A DNA stretch of 20,220 bases from Phycisphaeraceae bacterium. Lineage in GTDB: Bacteria > Planctomycetota > Phycisphaerae > Phycisphaerales > Phycisphaeraceae. Shown here one piece after another: positions 15,101-20,220 of the stretch (positions are counted from its first letter, which is position 1; every line of letters begins with the position of its first letter). Below the pieces are notes generated by a model, which saw nothing but the letters and a program-made list of their open reading frames with translations, had not been told where the DNA came from and made no database searches. Where the stretch lies: NCBI GenBank assembly GCA_029260675.1, contig JAJDCV010000238.1, forward strand, positions 1-20,220, given 5' to 3'. Made by a program: the position numbers and the translations under genes.

Positions 15101-16131
15101 GAGATACCCTGGCCCAGGTTCTGCTCGATCCAGTACACCCCCGGCTCGTTCTCGCGCGAGGTCCCCGAGGTCGTGCCGTATGGGCTGATATCGCCCATCC
15201 CGTTGCCGAAGCGGATCATGTCCGCGATCACCACACCGGACTCGCTGCTTTGATTGCTGATATCGACGTACCCGTCCGTGCCCTGCTCGAAGTGGTAGGT
15301 TCCCAGGTACACCAAACCGTTGCCGACCCGCTTGTGGTTGACGCTGACCTCGGTCGTCCCGCCGGAGTGGGTCACGCGGTAGAGCTGGTTGACCCGGTTG
15401 GAGCTGTGGCTGGCCCAGGTGTAAACGGGGTAGAACCCCGCCTCGGTGATGTTCGGCCGGTAGCGCGCGTACGCCGTCTCCGTCGCCGACGTCGAGGCGA
15501 AACGGTAAGGCGTGTCGCCGGGGCTGCCGTAGTAGATCGAAGAACTGCTGTTGCTCCATGAGCCGACGAACGTCACCTCGGCGTCGTCGTTGTCCACGAT
15601 CACTTCGTTGAGCTGGTGTCCGACCGGGCGTAGCGGCACAACCGTCGCGCCGGCGTTCCACAGGAATTTGACCAGGAACGTCATCATGTCCTGGTTGCTC
15701 AGGTCCTCGTTGATTTCCTGGATTTCCGGCCGCTGGAACCCCCAACTCCCGTTGGAGTTGGCCTTGTAACCGTGCCCGCCGTGGACGTAGACGATCTTGC
15801 CCGTCAACACACCCACCGGCTGTGTGCCTACGCTGACAAGTCCCGCCGCGGTCATCGCCGCCAGTTGCTCTGGCGCTGACGCGGACACGAAGCCGTCCGG
15901 GATCTCAAGTGTCGCCTGGGTATCCAGTTGTTCCAGCCCCCCAAGCCCCACGGCCTCCAGGTACGCGGTGAATTCGTCCTGGTCGATGATCGGGTCGGCT
16001 GGGCTGGCAGACAGCAACAGCCTGGGTTCCAGCATCTCAACGGTAAATCCACAACCCGGAACAGGGGCATCTGTCGGCTGCTTGGGCCTGCACCGGGCCT
16101 GCTCATTTGATCCCGATGTACACAGGGTCAT
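12115..16131 (-). CDS. Giant secreted LEPR-motif protein: amidase_3-like domain split by a golvesin-like insert, FN3, GATase-like, PPC and dockerin-like modules
   Basis: A 1,338-residue extracellular protein. The planctomycetal export motif MLEPRLLLSA is at ~33-42. Residues 111-170 (VYVHGGHG, then EIQEINED) and 359-505 (ISYHSNAGGG, H382; IIEWAFHDN, E469) together look like one N-acetylmuramoyl-L-alanine amidase (Amidase_3) domain. It is interrupted at ~177-310 by a golvesin/xanthan-lyase-like beta domain (VDNDDAEVTFVGSW...). Then come FN3 (512-613), a GATase-like domain (620-860; VLIVNGFDR...YDTVVWILGEE), a second FN3 (865-956), two pre-peptidase C-terminal (PPC) repeats each starting DDHGD (957-1178), and two dockerin-like DGFVGI.DLN..LGNWN repeats (1182-1236). 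A ~100-residue polar tail ends in DDDE. The family role would be peptidoglycan or glycan hydrolysis, but planctomycete substrates are uncertain. ATG 16131 has AGGAAGGG upstream; the TTG at 16176 is less likely. Confidence 0.8.
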   Translation of the reverse strand: MTLCTSGSNEQARCRPKQPTDAPVPGCGFTVEMLEPRLLLSASPADPIIDQDEFTAYLEAVGLGGLEQLDTQATLEIPDGFVSASAPEQLAAMTAAGLVSVGTQPVGVLTGKIVYVHGGHGYKANSNGSWGFQRPEIQEINEDLSNQDMMTFLVKFLWNAGATVVPLRPVGHQLNEVIVDNDDAEVTFVGSWSNSSSSIYYGSPGDTPYRFASTSATETAYARYRPNITEAGFYPVYTWASHSSNRVNQLYRVTHSGGTTEVSVNHKRVGNGLVYLGTYHFEQGTDGYVDISNQSSESGVVIADMIRFGNGMGDISPYGTTSGTSRENEPGVYWIEQNLGQGISSSEYGGTTFTVSAPPRFAEFMNREADGSLSDRVFISYHSNAGGGSSRGTLGLVNGNNDPDTATPNQFLLANTVSAEINDDMVALNGTFEHNWQNRSTHTLDRSDIEFGEINNNYINNEFDATIIEWAFHDNTLDLNLMRDADVRDAVARATYQGMVRYFNSVDGGATPITFLPDPVTDTKAETNGDGTVTVSWTPPAFSAIGGGTPTGYIVYTSLNGLGFDGGTFVAGGATASHVMTGLDSANGTHYFKVVAINSGGESLGSSVVAATPLPTPPLSKVLIVNGFDRIDRNGNSRESQPNGWVVDRIRPRFQNAGDYAVQAAEAIEAFNTALGIDTAQNENIISGDVLLSDYDTVVWILGEESSTDDTFNVTEQALVTAFIAGGGDLFVSGTEIGWDLDNLNNGRSFYNNTLRADYVADDANTHNVTGAAGSIFAGLSFSFDDGSLFYDAEFPDVINPLGGAVTALNYVGGIGGGAAIQKKGSVDGDVVLLAFPFETITTEADRAAVMAAAMTFFGAPPSEIPSAPSGVVATPGDNQVQLDWNDNAEPDLLGYDVQRATVSGGPFTTLNVTPVLVSDFTDNTAVNGTAYFYQIVAIDTDTNVSAPSAEVPATPDDHGDDKNNATLVTVPSTTDGQMGSTDTDWFQLNLNGGNDYTFRVLDAGLGDAEIRFYTSGLTQLASDTGPAAGGTLAQIDFSVAISDVYFLEVVGNGGAAGDYQLAVQETDDHGDTTGGATDLLGPLAAGSIEVGGDIDFFRVPVVAGLTYTFKVLDLGVPDATLTLYDGGGAVITQDTGSSPGGTHAQIIWSAPANGFVFLSVQAQPASLGDYLVTVDSTTQLIGDLDGDGFVGINDLNIVLGNWNLNVPPADPLADPSGDGFVGIEDLNTVLGNWNAGTPPAAEASSAVVEEVVAAETQPLTTQAVAPVAQTQSTAVNGPEASDRRSKRRQASVSRAQTDPGRGLAIANWRASDRSAFGDAEGSRYTPAFGLWESDDDE

Positions 16132-16350
16132 CGCATCATCCCTTCCTCTGTGGATGTTTTGGGACAGACTGCCCAATACACGGCTCTACGAACTATGTAA
16201 AAAGCGGTCATATCGAGTGCTACTACTATTACAGAATATCACGAACTCGGTGGATCCCAAGTAATTTACGGCCCATACACGTCATTTTGAGCCTTGTTAT
16301 GAGACCTGTTGACCCCCGTGAAAAAATCTTCTAAAAATCAAAAGATTAAC

Positions 16351-16379
16351 TTGTATTATGATAAGTCGCGGGCTATGAT
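16351..16379 (+). promoter_or_regulatory. Sigma70-type promoter of a candidate small RNA
   Basis: -35 TTGTAT (16351-16356), exactly 17 nt spacer, -10 TATGAT (16374-16379); predicted start near A16386. An inverted repeat AATCTT (16325-16330) / AAGATT (16342-16347) lies directly upstream and could be a regulator site. The surrounding 16300-16360 stretch is much richer in A+T than the rest of the window, as expected for a promoter. Confidence 0.6.
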
Positions 16380-16385
16380 GTGTCC

Positions 16386-16541
16386 ACAACAGGGCCGGCT
16401 TACGGAGTACGCTCCGCAGCCCCGTTCTGGAACCCGCCCTCCAGGACAGGGTTTGTGCCGGTTTCTGACACGCTCCGACCGCGGAGAACCGAGTGGGCCT
16501 CTCTGGCCCCAACCGGTTGTAAGCGGCCGGGGCTTTTTTTT
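16386..16541 (+). ncRNA. Candidate ~156-nt structured RNA ending at an intrinsic terminator
   Basis: A stretch with a promoter, strong predicted structure and a terminator, and no credible reading frame. Hairpins seen by eye: CGGAG-TACG-CTCCG with a UNCG loop (16403-16416); CCCGTTCTGG (16421-16430) with CCAGGACAGGG (16441-16451), 10 bp with one bulge; CGGTT...AACCG enclosing CTCCG-ACCG-CGGAG (about 16459-16490); GGGCC-TCTCT-GGCCC (16495-16509), which competes with the terminator stem. The 5' segment GGCCGGCTTAC can also pair with GTAAGCGGCC near the 3' end, closing the whole molecule. It is not SRP RNA (no GGAAGGAAGCAGC-type loop), tRNA or tmRNA by eye. A 6S-like RNA is possible but untested. 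The next gene starts 690 nt downstream. Confidence 0.5.
16506..16541 (+). terminator. Rho-independent terminator
   Basis: Stem GCCCC (16506-16510) / GGGGC (16529-16533), a 2x2 internal mismatch AA/CC, then CCG/CGG around an 8-nt loop, followed by eight T (16534-16541). It ends the candidate small RNA. Confidence 0.8.
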
Positions 16542-17226
16542 GTCTCCGCCTGTTCCCCTTGAAAACGCAAGCGGCCTCTTCGCGGTGAACCACCTTATAG
16601 TTTAATGGTGGCCAGATAGGCCATTGAACACAGGTGGCTGATCAGCCATAGAGCCATCTCAAGTATGTGCTTGGCGTAACAGTAGACGCAGAAAAATGCC
16701 CGATCCGCTGCCGAAACACATGCTTTCGGATCGCGTGCAAGGCGCCTATTTGGCTTGTTTTCGGGGCGAATCCCGGTGTGTTAGCACGGCTCGCGCAAAA
16801 AGAAACCGTCGCCTTGAGTTCTCTCCCCTCCAGGCGACGGTCTTACAGGCCAACGGATAAACGCAATGCAAGAAGTTAGCGCTTCATTGAATGCACTACC
16901 GAAGGGAGTGGTAGCTGGTCTTTCTCCCCTTCCCCTCCGTGTCCTGTACCTAAGAATGTACACCAAGTCAGCGCTTGGACGCAAGACTTTTTTGGTGATC
17001 TACGGGCAAAAATTCGGGCACCGATTATTTACCCAGCTTAACACCAGGCCCTGATATCTCTTAATCACAACAGGGCCAGACAGGCCTAAGACTCACGGAC
17101 CCGGTATGGCGCGTGTCGACCGGTCCCCTGAGCCATCGACAAGACACCGTGAGCCCAATATCGTGGTGCCAGGAATCTCGACACCCTGTGCGGTGCCATA
17201 CCCTTTGCAGTGAGAGGTATTTACCC
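16542..17226. other. Gene-free region rich in palindromes
   Basis: 685 bp without a convincing gene on either strand; the few ORFs of 60-70 codons have no ribosome-binding site and no recognisable protein. It holds the palindrome TGGCTGATCAGCCA (16635-16648), a hairpin CCGAAA/TTTCGG flanked by CGAT/ATCG (16701-16733), a minus-strand terminator (16797-16841), TGTAC/GTACA, and GGCCCTG (17047-17053) with CAGGGCC (17071-17077). GGCCAGAYAGGCC occurs at 16610-16622 and 17075-17087. CACAACAGGGCC at 17066-17077 repeats the 5' end of the candidate RNA. The last ~160 bp are probably the leader of the hydrolase gene. Confidence 0.5.
16797..16841 (-). terminator. Intrinsic terminator on the minus strand without an obvious gene
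   Basis: A perfect 10-bp stem ACCGTCGCCT (16805-16814) / AGGCGACGGT (16832-16841) with a 17-nt loop. On the minus strand it is followed by TTCTTTTT (16804-16797). On the plus strand no T-run follows. It therefore predicts a minus-strand transcript arriving from the 16850-17220 region. Confidence 0.65.
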
Positions 17227-18090
17227 ATGTTGATATCCGCCATACACCAGATCTTTCGGCTTCCGTCCACGTGGTTGATGCTGATACTTATCTTCTTTGC
17301 TGCTTTCTGTACGGGCCAAGCCAAAGCCCCGCCAGCACCGCTGGACCAGCCCGACGAACTTGCCGCCTTTGAAGCCAGGGTCTATGACGACGGGCAGGGT
17401 CATTCGCTGCCTTACCGCCTGCTGGTCCCGTCTGAGGCCGAAGGGCCCATGCCTGTGTTGTTGTTTCTCCACGGGGCCGGGGAGCGGGGTGATGACAACC
17501 AGCGGCAACTGATCCACGGCAAGGACGTCCTCTTGAAAGCAGCTCGCGAGTTCGGCTGCATCGTTATCGCCCCGCAATGCCCGGCAGGGGACAAGTGGAG
17601 CAACGCAGACTGGTCAAAGGGTATTATCAATTTTCATGAATCACCATCTGTACCGATGCGCATGACGATCGCTGTACTGGACAGCCTGATTGAAGAGTAC
17701 AACGTCGACACCAATCGACTCTACATCATGGGCCTGTCGATGGGTGGCTACGGCTCATGGGACGCGGTCTGCCGCTGGCCCGGCCGTTTCGCTGCAACAG
17801 CACCGATCTGTGGCGGCGGCGACGTCGAAAAAGCTGACCTACTCGTGGACACCCCCGTCTGGGCTTTCCACGGCGACGCCGATACGGTCGTTCCCGTCGA
17901 ACTCACCCGCGCGATGATCCAGGCCATCAAAGACGCCGGCGGCGAACCCAAGTACACCGAGTACCCGGGCGTCGGGCACAACAGCTGGTCCCCCGCGTTT
18001 GCCGAACCCGACCTGCTTCCTTGGATCACATCCCACATCCTCGATGCCGACGCTGCGCAGACACAGCCACAGACCCAGCCTCAAGACTAA
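17227..18090 (+). CDS. Secreted alpha/beta hydrolase (esterase/prolyl-oligopeptidase-like)
   Basis: A 287-residue exported hydrolase. The signal peptide is MLISAIHQIFRLPSTWLMLILIFFAAFCTGQAKA (cleavage about 30-34, not fixed). The mature enzyme has the alpha/beta-hydrolase order: oxyanion segment VLLFLHGAGERGDDN (77-91), nucleophile GLSMGGYG (S171 at 169-176), acid D219 in HGDADTVVP, and histidine H251 in GVGHNSW. This matches planctomycete prolyl-oligopeptidase-family or CE1-like esterases. The substrate (ester-linked polysaccharide substituents or a small ester) is not determinable. A Gln/Pro/Thr-rich tail (TQPQTQPQ) is unusual. ATG 17227 has GAGAGG(T) at 17212-17218 and begins the signal peptide; the in-frame extension to 17113 is rejected. 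The PHP gene follows 77 nt downstream. Confidence 0.85.
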   Translation: MLISAIHQIFRLPSTWLMLILIFFAAFCTGQAKAPPAPLDQPDELAAFEARVYDDGQGHSLPYRLLVPSEAEGPMPVLLFLHGAGERGDDNQRQLIHGKDVLLKAAREFGCIVIAPQCPAGDKWSNADWSKGIINFHESPSVPMRMTIAVLDSLIEEYNVDTNRLYIMGLSMGGYGSWDAVCRWPGRFAATAPICGGGDVEKADLLVDTPVWAFHGDADTVVPVELTRAMIQAIKDAGGEPKYTEYPGVGHNSWSPAFAEPDLLPWITSHILDADAAQTQPQTQPQD

Positions 18091-18154
18091 CCTTCAACAA
18101 AGTATTCACGCACCAATCTTATTGATCCCCGTCGCCGCCGCCCGTTGTACCGGC

Positions 18155-18160
18155 TACTAT
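18155..18160 (+). promoter_or_regulatory. Candidate -10 box giving a leaderless PHP-gene mRNA
   Basis: TACTAT ends 7 nt before the ATG at 18168, so transcription could start at the start codon itself. No ribosome-binding site is present. There is no good -35 at 16-18 nt. Confidence 0.3.
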
Positions 18161-18167
18161 CTGTCGC

Positions 18168-19049
18168 ATGTACTGTGACCTGCACACCCACTCGACCGCC
18201 TCGGACGGTACGGATGCCCCCGGAGACCTGCCCCGGCTCGCCAAGCAGGCGGGGCTTTCGGCGATCGCCCTGACCGACCACGACACCACCGCCGGGATCG
18301 CCGAGTTCCTCGACGCCGCCAAGCACGCCCGTATCAAGGCCGTCCCCGGCATCGAACTCTCCGCCGACCCCGCCATTCTCCACACGGACAGCGACCCCGA
18401 ACAAGCCCCCAGGCTCGGCACGCTGCACATCCTGGGCTACTTCATCCAGCCCGATGCCCCACACCTCGCCGAGGTCCAGGCCCGCCTGCACGAGGCCCGC
18501 GAGCAGCGCAACCCCCAGATGATCGCACGACTCAACGAACTGGGCATGGACATCCACTACGACGAAGTCATCGAGATCGCCGACGGGCACATCGTCGGCC
18601 GACCCCACATCGGCCAGGTCATGATGCAAAAAGGCTACGTCAAGTCGATCCACGAGGCCTTTTCGCGATACCTCGGCGGGCAGGGCGAGGCCTATGTTCG
18701 CAAGGACCGGCTATCCGCCGAAGAGGCCATCGACGCGATCCACGAAGCCGACGGCCTGGCCGTGCTCGCCCACCCCACGCAGCTTGGTCTCGACTCCGCA
18801 TCAAAACTAGAACACGCCGTCGCCCGGCTCAAGGCGCTGGGGCTCGACGGCATCGAGACCCGCCACAGCGATCACAGCCCCCGCGACACCGAGCGGTTCG
18901 CCACGCTGGCGGGCAAGCTCGCCCTGAAAGTCACCGGCGGCAGCGACTACCACGGCTCACGCAAAACCCTCGCTCTGGGCAGCCAGAAGATCCCACTCGC
19001 GGTATACGAAGAACTGCTCCAGGCTCACCGCCAACGCATCAGCGCATAG
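18168..19049 (+). CDS. PHP-domain phosphoesterase (YciV/nucleoside 3',5'-bisphosphate phosphatase-like)
   Basis: A 293-residue cytoplasmic metal-dependent phosphoesterase of the PHP family. Relatives (YciV/RNase AM, 3',5'-nucleotide phosphatases) dephosphorylate pAp-type nucleotides or trim 5' ends of RNA. All metal-binding motifs are present: DLHTHST.SDG (4-14; H6, H8), TDHDT (36-40), GIELSA (61-66), the family insert GRPHIGQVMMQKGYV (144-158), LAHPTQ (200-205) and GSDYHG (258-263). Length is typical of this subgroup. It lies 77 nt after the hydrolase gene; lack of a ribosome-binding site and a -10-like TACTAT just upstream suggest leaderless expression. The exact substrate is inferred from the family only. 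Confidence 0.9.
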   Translation: MYCDLHTHSTASDGTDAPGDLPRLAKQAGLSAIALTDHDTTAGIAEFLDAAKHARIKAVPGIELSADPAILHTDSDPEQAPRLGTLHILGYFIQPDAPHLAEVQARLHEAREQRNPQMIARLNELGMDIHYDEVIEIADGHIVGRPHIGQVMMQKGYVKSIHEAFSRYLGGQGEAYVRKDRLSAEEAIDAIHEADGLAVLAHPTQLGLDSASKLEHAVARLKALGLDGIETRHSDHSPRDTERFATLAGKLALKVTGGSDYHGSRKTLALGSQKIPLAVYEELLQAHRQRISA

Positions 19050-19119
19050 CGTGGAACGGTCCCAGCCATACTCGTCAAAATTAAATCCCTGCCCCGGCAA
19101 AACGTCTGCCCGATCATAG

Positions 19120-19139
19120 CCGCGGATGAATATCCGCGG
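19120..19139. repeat. Perfect 8-bp hairpin after the PHP gene
   Basis: CCGCGGAT (19120-19127) and ATCCGCGG (19132-19139) around a 4-nt GAAT loop, 70 nt past the PHP stop. There is no T-run, so it would be a weak terminator or a REP-like element. Its CCGCGGATGAA core resembles the GCGAATGAA units of the 929-1011 repeat. Confidence 0.45.
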
Positions 19140-19214
19140 GCCCGCCTATATGCGACTCAGAGACTTGTCCTGTCAGTATCTCACTATTTTTGTCATGGTG
19201 TGCCCCCTTCCCAC

Positions 19215-19242
19215 TTGGATCGCCCGATCCGTAGTCTATAAT
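19215..19242 (+). promoter_or_regulatory. Promoter with internal palindrome for the cytidylate-kinase-like gene
   Basis: -35 TTGGAT (19215-19220), 16-nt spacer, perfect -10 TATAAT (19237-19242); predicted start near 19249, leader ~54 nt. The perfect palindrome GGATCG-CC-CGATCC (19217-19230) overlaps the -35 box and half the spacer, a typical repressor position. The leader contains two 13-nt tandem copies of CGGYTATCCGGSG (19256-19281). Confidence 0.6.
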
Positions 19243-19302
19243 TGAAGCAGTAGGGCGGTTATCCGGCGCGGCTATCCGGGGCGGCGCCGAAAGGAGCGTG
19301 TC

Positions 19303-20040
19303 ATGAGCAGGCTCAACCCGATCCTGGCCGCGGTCCGGTCACACGTCCACACGATCGGCGAACAACCCGCGTCGCCCGAGCACCGCCAACCTTTCGTGAC
19401 CATCAGCCGCGAGGCCGGGGCCGGCGGACGCACCCTGATGCGCCGCCTCGTCGAGCGCCTTAACCAGCTGGACCCCGGCAACTCAAACCGACCGCCCTGG
19501 ACCGGGTTCGACAAAGAACTGGTCGAGAAGGTCGCCCAGGACCACAACCTTCACAAGACGCTGGTCGACCTGCTTGGCGAGCAATGCCACTCCTGGCTCT
19601 ACGACGTCTTCGCGGGGCTGTCCTCTCAAACGACCGAAACTCAGATCTACCGCCGGGTCGCCGAGACGATCCGTGGCCTGGCACAAGGCGGGCGGGTCGT
19701 GACCGTCGGCCGCGGTGGCGTGTTCATCACCCGGAACATGCCCATGGGCGTACACATCCAGATCGTCGCGCCGTTCGAGCACCGCGTCGAGCAGATGACC
19801 CGCGTGCTGGACACCGATACCAAACACGCCGCCAACGAGGTCCGCCGGATCGACCAGAACCGTGCATCGTTCTACAAACGCTACTGGCCCGACACCCCCT
19901 TATCCCCCAGCATCTTCACCGTCACCTTCAACAGCGCCGCGATCAGTGAAGACAAAATGGTCCAGTCGGTCCTCCCCCTGATCCCCGGATTAAATACCAC
20001 CGAAAGCCGCATCGTGACACACAAAGTCACCGTTAAGTAA
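19303..20040 (+). CDS. Cytidylate-kinase-like family protein (Cytidylate_kin2 type)
   Basis: A 245-residue cytoplasmic P-loop kinase relative. After a ~28-residue N-terminal extension it begins VTISREAGAGGRTL (32-45), the glycine-rich phosphate loop of the cytidylate-kinase-like family. This is followed by WTGFDKELVEKVAQDHN, the segment RVVTVGRGGVFITRN, and VHIQIVAPFEHRVEQMTRVL, where family members have the nucleotide-contacting GRG and AP...R residues. Members of this family are not proven CMP kinases, and substrate and role are unknown. The start is strongly supported by AAGGAG (19291-19296, 6-nt spacing). It stands alone with its own promoter. No T-run terminator follows; a strong hairpin lies at 20079-20097. 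Confidence 0.83.
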   Translation: MSRLNPILAAVRSHVHTIGEQPASPEHRQPFVTISREAGAGGRTLMRRLVERLNQLDPGNSNRPPWTGFDKELVEKVAQDHNLHKTLVDLLGEQCHSWLYDVFAGLSSQTTETQIYRRVAETIRGLAQGGRVVTVGRGGVFITRNMPMGVHIQIVAPFEHRVEQMTRVLDTDTKHAANEVRRIDQNRASFYKRYWPDTPLSPSIFTVTFNSAAISEDKMVQSVLPLIPGLNTTESRIVTHKVTVK

Positions 20041-20067
20041 TCTCACCCCGATTCAACTATCCCCCTC

Positions 20068-20220
20068 TTACCCCTCAGCCCCCGGCTCCGCCGGGGGACC
20101 GCCCAAACCTTCCGCCGCCATTACATCATGCTCTTCATCCGTCACCGCCGCGATCTCTGAGCCGCATTCCGGGCAGGCGGTGGATTTATCGGGGGTACCG
20201 CGGAGATCGTAGCGACATAT
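20068..20220 (-). CDS. C-terminal fragment of a zinc-ribbon protein, cut by the window edge
   Basis: An open frame enters from the right edge and ends at TAA (20068-20070), giving 50 residues. It reads C.YDLRGTP...ACPECGSEI followed by an acidic tail and a Gly/Pro-rich end. This spacing matches the zinc-ribbon-like C..C.YDLRG.P....CPECG module found in many planctomycete proteins; the first Cys pair is partly outside the window. Nothing can be said about the rest of the protein. It is convergent with the cytidylate-kinase-like gene. Confidence 0.65.
   Translation of the reverse strand: MCRYDLRGTPDKSTACPECGSEIAAVTDEEHDVMAAEGLGGPPAEPGAEG
20079..20097. other. Strong GC hairpin between/over convergent gene ends
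   Basis: CCCCCGGC (20079-20086) and GCCGGGGG (20090-20097) with a TCC loop form a perfect 8-bp stem. It lies inside the last codons of the minus-strand zinc-ribbon gene and 38 nt after the plus-strand kinase stop. Without a T-run it may be a weak bidirectional end signal. Confidence 0.4.

Noticed and set aside
16386..16541. Signal recognition particle RNA
   Set aside because: Lacks the conserved GGAAGGAAGCAGC-type apical loop.
16309..16605. 98-codon frame across the candidate RNA
   Set aside because: Begins upstream of the predicted transcription start and runs through the terminator; composition not protein-like.
16760..16780. T-arm-like GCGAATCCC, suggesting a tRNA
   Set aside because: The flanking stem does not pair as a 5-bp T-stem and no acceptor, D or anticodon arms can be built around it.
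16866..17054. 62-codon plus frame in the gene-free region
   Set aside because: No convincing ribosome-binding site, no recognisable motif; length expected by chance.
17113..17226. 38-residue extension of the hydrolase
   Set aside because: Would bury the signal peptide; ATG 17227 has a ribosome-binding site and starts the signal peptide directly.

Overview
The window reads as a chromosomal segment of a GC-rich planctomycete, most likely of the class Phycisphaerae. The main evidence is a giant secreted protein with the planctomycetal LEPRxLL export motif near its N-terminus and paired dockerin-like GD(L)DGDGFVGI.DLN repeats near its C-terminus. The right-edge protein carries a C.YDLRG.P...CPECG zinc ribbon, a motif I associate with this phylum. 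Coding is dense on both strands. No rRNA, tRNA, CRISPR array, transposase or integrase was seen.

Layout. 1-4.2 kb: a left-truncated DMT/EamA permease (+), a flavin-type pyridoxamine-phosphate-oxidase-fold protein (-) with a palindrome inside its promoter, an HD-GYP protein with a degenerate GYP motif (+), and a secreted VWA protein (-). 4.3-9.9 kb: a tight four-gene minus-strand operon. In transcription order it holds a Maf/MptE-like (DUF115) protein, a fusion of an SpsF-like nucleotidyltransferase with a radical-SAM-like/SPASM region, a NeuA-type CMP-sugar synthetase and a NeuC-type hydrolysing UDP-sugar 2-epimerase. This looks like a nonulosonic-acid (sialic/legionaminic-type) activation and protein-glycosylation cassette; in other bacteria Maf proteins glycosylate flagellin. 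No NeuB condensing enzyme and no flagellin lie in the window. 10.0-12.1 kb: a plus-strand run of three small envelope proteins (NTF2-like membrane protein, secreted DUF6263-like protein, DUF423 protein). 12.1-16.1 kb: the ~1,338-residue LEPR protein (-), an amidase_3-like enzyme split by a golvesin-like insert, followed by FN3, GATase-like, PPC and dockerin-like modules. 16.1-17.2 kb: a 1.1-kb non-coding region. 17.2-20.0 kb: a secreted alpha/beta hydrolase, a PHP-domain phosphoesterase and a cytidylate-kinase-like protein, all on the plus strand. The right edge cuts a minus-strand zinc-ribbon gene.

The most unusual items are three. First, the Maf operon with its fused SPASM protein, which has kept the SPASM cysteines but lost the CxxxCxxC radical-SAM cluster motif. 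Second, a candidate ~156-nt structured RNA at about 16386-16541 with a good promoter and an intrinsic terminator, in the 1.1-kb non-coding region. Third, an amidase domain interrupted by a golvesin-like domain in the LEPR protein. Two genes also have near-perfect palindromes between their -35 and -10 boxes, suggesting repressor control. All functional statements come from reading motifs by eye; no database search was run.
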